Below are positions 5,169 to 6,354 of a stretch of 6,354 bases of DNA, one piece after another (the first letter of the stretch is position 1; each line of letters opens with the position of its first letter). The stretch comes from Nitrosomonadales bacterium (lineage in GTDB: Bacteria; Pseudomonadota; Gammaproteobacteria; Burkholderiales; Sulfuricellaceae): the NCBI GenBank assembly GCA_003104895.1, contig PQAG01000112.1:1-6354 (forward strand), read 5' to 3'. Position numbers and translations under genes: made by a program. Under the pieces are notes generated by a model. It was not told where the DNA came from and ran no database searches. It worked only from the letters and a program-made list of their open reading frames with translations.

Positions 5169-6354
5169 AATCCGCCGATGTATTCAGCTTCGCTTCCTTC
5201 AGCCTGGCGGGCGCCCGCACCCGCACCTTGCTGATGGTCGTGGCCATGGCCATCGGCGTGGCGGCGGTGGTGGTGCTCACCTCGCTGGGGGAGGGCGCAA
5301 GGCGTTATGTGGTGGGGCAATTCTCGTCCCTGGGCACGAATCTGCTGATCGTGTTCCCGGGCCGCTCGGAAACTACCGGCAACCCCGGCATGCTGCTGGG
5401 CGAGACGCCGCGCGACCTCACCCTGGATGACGCCCTGACGCTCACCCGCAGCCGCGCCATCCGCCGCATCGCCCCGCTGACGGTGGGGGCGGCGCTGGTG
5501 ACGACACACAGGCGCAACCGCGAAACGCCCGTGCTGGGATCGACGGCGGAAATGCTGGCGATCCGCCACATGAGCATGGGCCAGGGGCAATTCCTGCCCG
5601 CTGGCGACCCGCGCCTCGCCTCGCCGGTGTGCGTGCTGGGCGACAAGGTCAGGAAGGAGCTGTTCGGCAACCAGCCTGCGGTCGGCGAGTGGCTGCGCAT
5701 CGGCGACCGGCGTTTCCGCGTGATCGGCGTGCTGGCCGCGCAGGGGCAATCCATGGGATTCGATACCGACGAGCTGGTGATCGTGCCGGTTGCTTCGGCG
5801 CAAATGCTGTTCAATACCTCATCGCTGTTCCGCATCCTGATCGAGGCGCGCGGCCGCGATAGCATCGCACGCGCCAAGCAGGATGCCCTGGATATCCTGG
5901 CGCAGCGCCATGACGGGGAGAAGGATGTGACCGTGGTCACCCAGGACGCGATCCTGGCGACATTCGACCGCATTCTGCGCGCGCTCACCCTGGCAGTCGC
6001 GGGGATCGCAGCGATCAGCCTGGCGGTGGCCGGCATCCTGATCATGAACGTGATGCTGATCGCGGTGTCGCAGCGCAGGCAGGAAATCGGCCTGCTCAAG
6101 GCGATCGGTGCGGCGCCTGCACAGATTCGCGCGCTGTTTTTTGCCGAGGCGGCGCTGCTGTCTCTTGCCGGAGCGCTGGCGGGCCTGCTGCTCGGCCTGC
6201 TGGGCAGTTTCGCCATCAGCCGTATCTACCCCGTGCTGCCGGGCGTTCCGCCTTGGTGGGCAGTGGCTGCGGCCTTCGGCACAGCCCTCGCCACGGGCAT
6301 CCTGTTCAGCGTGGCCCCGGCGCGGCGTGCTTCCAGGCTTGATCCGGTCGAGTC
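5165..6354 (+). CDS. ABC transporter permease (MacB/FtsX-type), cut at its C-terminus
   Basis: The inner-membrane subunit of the exporter. From ATG 5165 the frame is open to the right edge (396 full codons), starting MKSADVFSFASFSLAGARTR. TM1 lies at about 20-40. A large periplasmic domain of the MacB_PCD type (about 41-268) contains SLGTNLLIVFPGRSE near its start and RRFRVIGVLAAQGQSMGFD near 182-200. Three C-terminal segments follow (about 272-300, 324-350 and 362-385). QEIGLLKAIGA (306-316) is the coupling-helix motif that contacts the ATPase. ARRASRLDPVE (386-396) is the usual family ending, so probably only a few residues are missing. Four transmembrane segments with N- and C-termini inside match MacB, but the ATPase is separate rather than fused. 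It overlaps the ATPase gene by 4 bases and has only a weak GAGCGG at 5151-5156. Confidence 0.95.
   Translation, partial: MKSADVFSFASFSLAGARTRTLLMVVAMAIGVAAVVVLTSLGEGARRYVVGQFSSLGTNLLIVFPGRSETTGNPGMLLGETPRDLTLDDALTLTRSRAIRRIAPLTVGAALVTTHRRNRETPVLGSTAEMLAIRHMSMGQGQFLPAGDPRLASPVCVLGDKVRKELFGNQPAVGEWLRIGDRRFRVIGVLAAQGQSMGFDTDELVIVPVASAQMLFNTSSLFRILIEARGRDSIARAKQDALDILAQRHDGEKDVTVVTQDAILATFDRILRALTLAVAGIAAISLAVAGILIMNVMLIAVSQRRQEIGLLKAIGAAPAQIRALFFAEAALLSLAGALAGLLLGLLGSFAISRIYPVLPGVPPWWAVAAAFGTALATGILFSVAPARRASRLDPVE

Noticed and set aside
4763..5803. 346-codon minus-strand frame opposite the ATPase and permease
   Set aside because: It is antisense to intact Walker, signature and permease motifs. 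Its Arg/His-rich composition is typical of shadow frames.
4488..6354. LolCDE lipoprotein-release system
   Set aside because: LolD-like ATPase motifs are shared by the wider class, but the upstream MacA-like adaptor and single permease without a second LolC/E partner in view favour a MacAB-type exporter.

Overview
The window looks like ordinary chromosomal sequence from a GC-rich proteobacterium. It is most likely a betaproteobacterium, perhaps in the Nitrosomonadales/Gallionellaceae area, but I infer this only from protein style (E. coli-like ProS and RppH), high-GC codon use and the proS/rppH neighbourhood. There are no tRNA or rRNA genes, insertion sequences, CRISPR arrays or phage genes. 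Coding density is very high, and no gene-free stretch exceeds about 125 bases.

Left part (1-1069, minus strand): the 5' 356 codons of prolyl-tRNA synthetase (proS), running off the left edge. A 41-base AT-rich gap separates its start codon from a divergent gene (1111-1899) for a spermidine-synthase-fold protein. That protein keeps the nucleotide-binding core but lacks the polyamine-site motif of true spermidine synthases. A strong stem-loop follows its stop.

Middle part (1900-3300): rppH (1995-2495), the RNA pyrophosphohydrolase that starts 5'-end-dependent mRNA decay, preceded by a perfect 15-bp AT-rich palindrome. After a gap holding two more inverted repeats comes a two-CBS-domain protein (2617-3216) with a GTG start and a strong ribosome binding site. 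A 17-bp stem closes this unit.

Right part (3310-6354): a three-gene operon for a MacA/MacB-type ABC export system: an inner-membrane-anchored periplasmic adaptor, a cytoplasmic ATPase and a FtsX/MacB-type permease. The genes are joined by two 4-base ATGA overlaps, so translation is probably coupled. Unlike E. coli MacB, ATPase and permease are separate proteins. The permease is cut by the right edge probably only a few residues short of its end. No outer-membrane channel gene is visible here, and the substrate cannot be read from the sequence.

I found no convincing undescribed system. The items most worth checking are the non-canonical spermidine-synthase-like protein, the palindrome before rppH, the start-codon stem-loop before the ATPase gene, and the repeats before the CBS gene.
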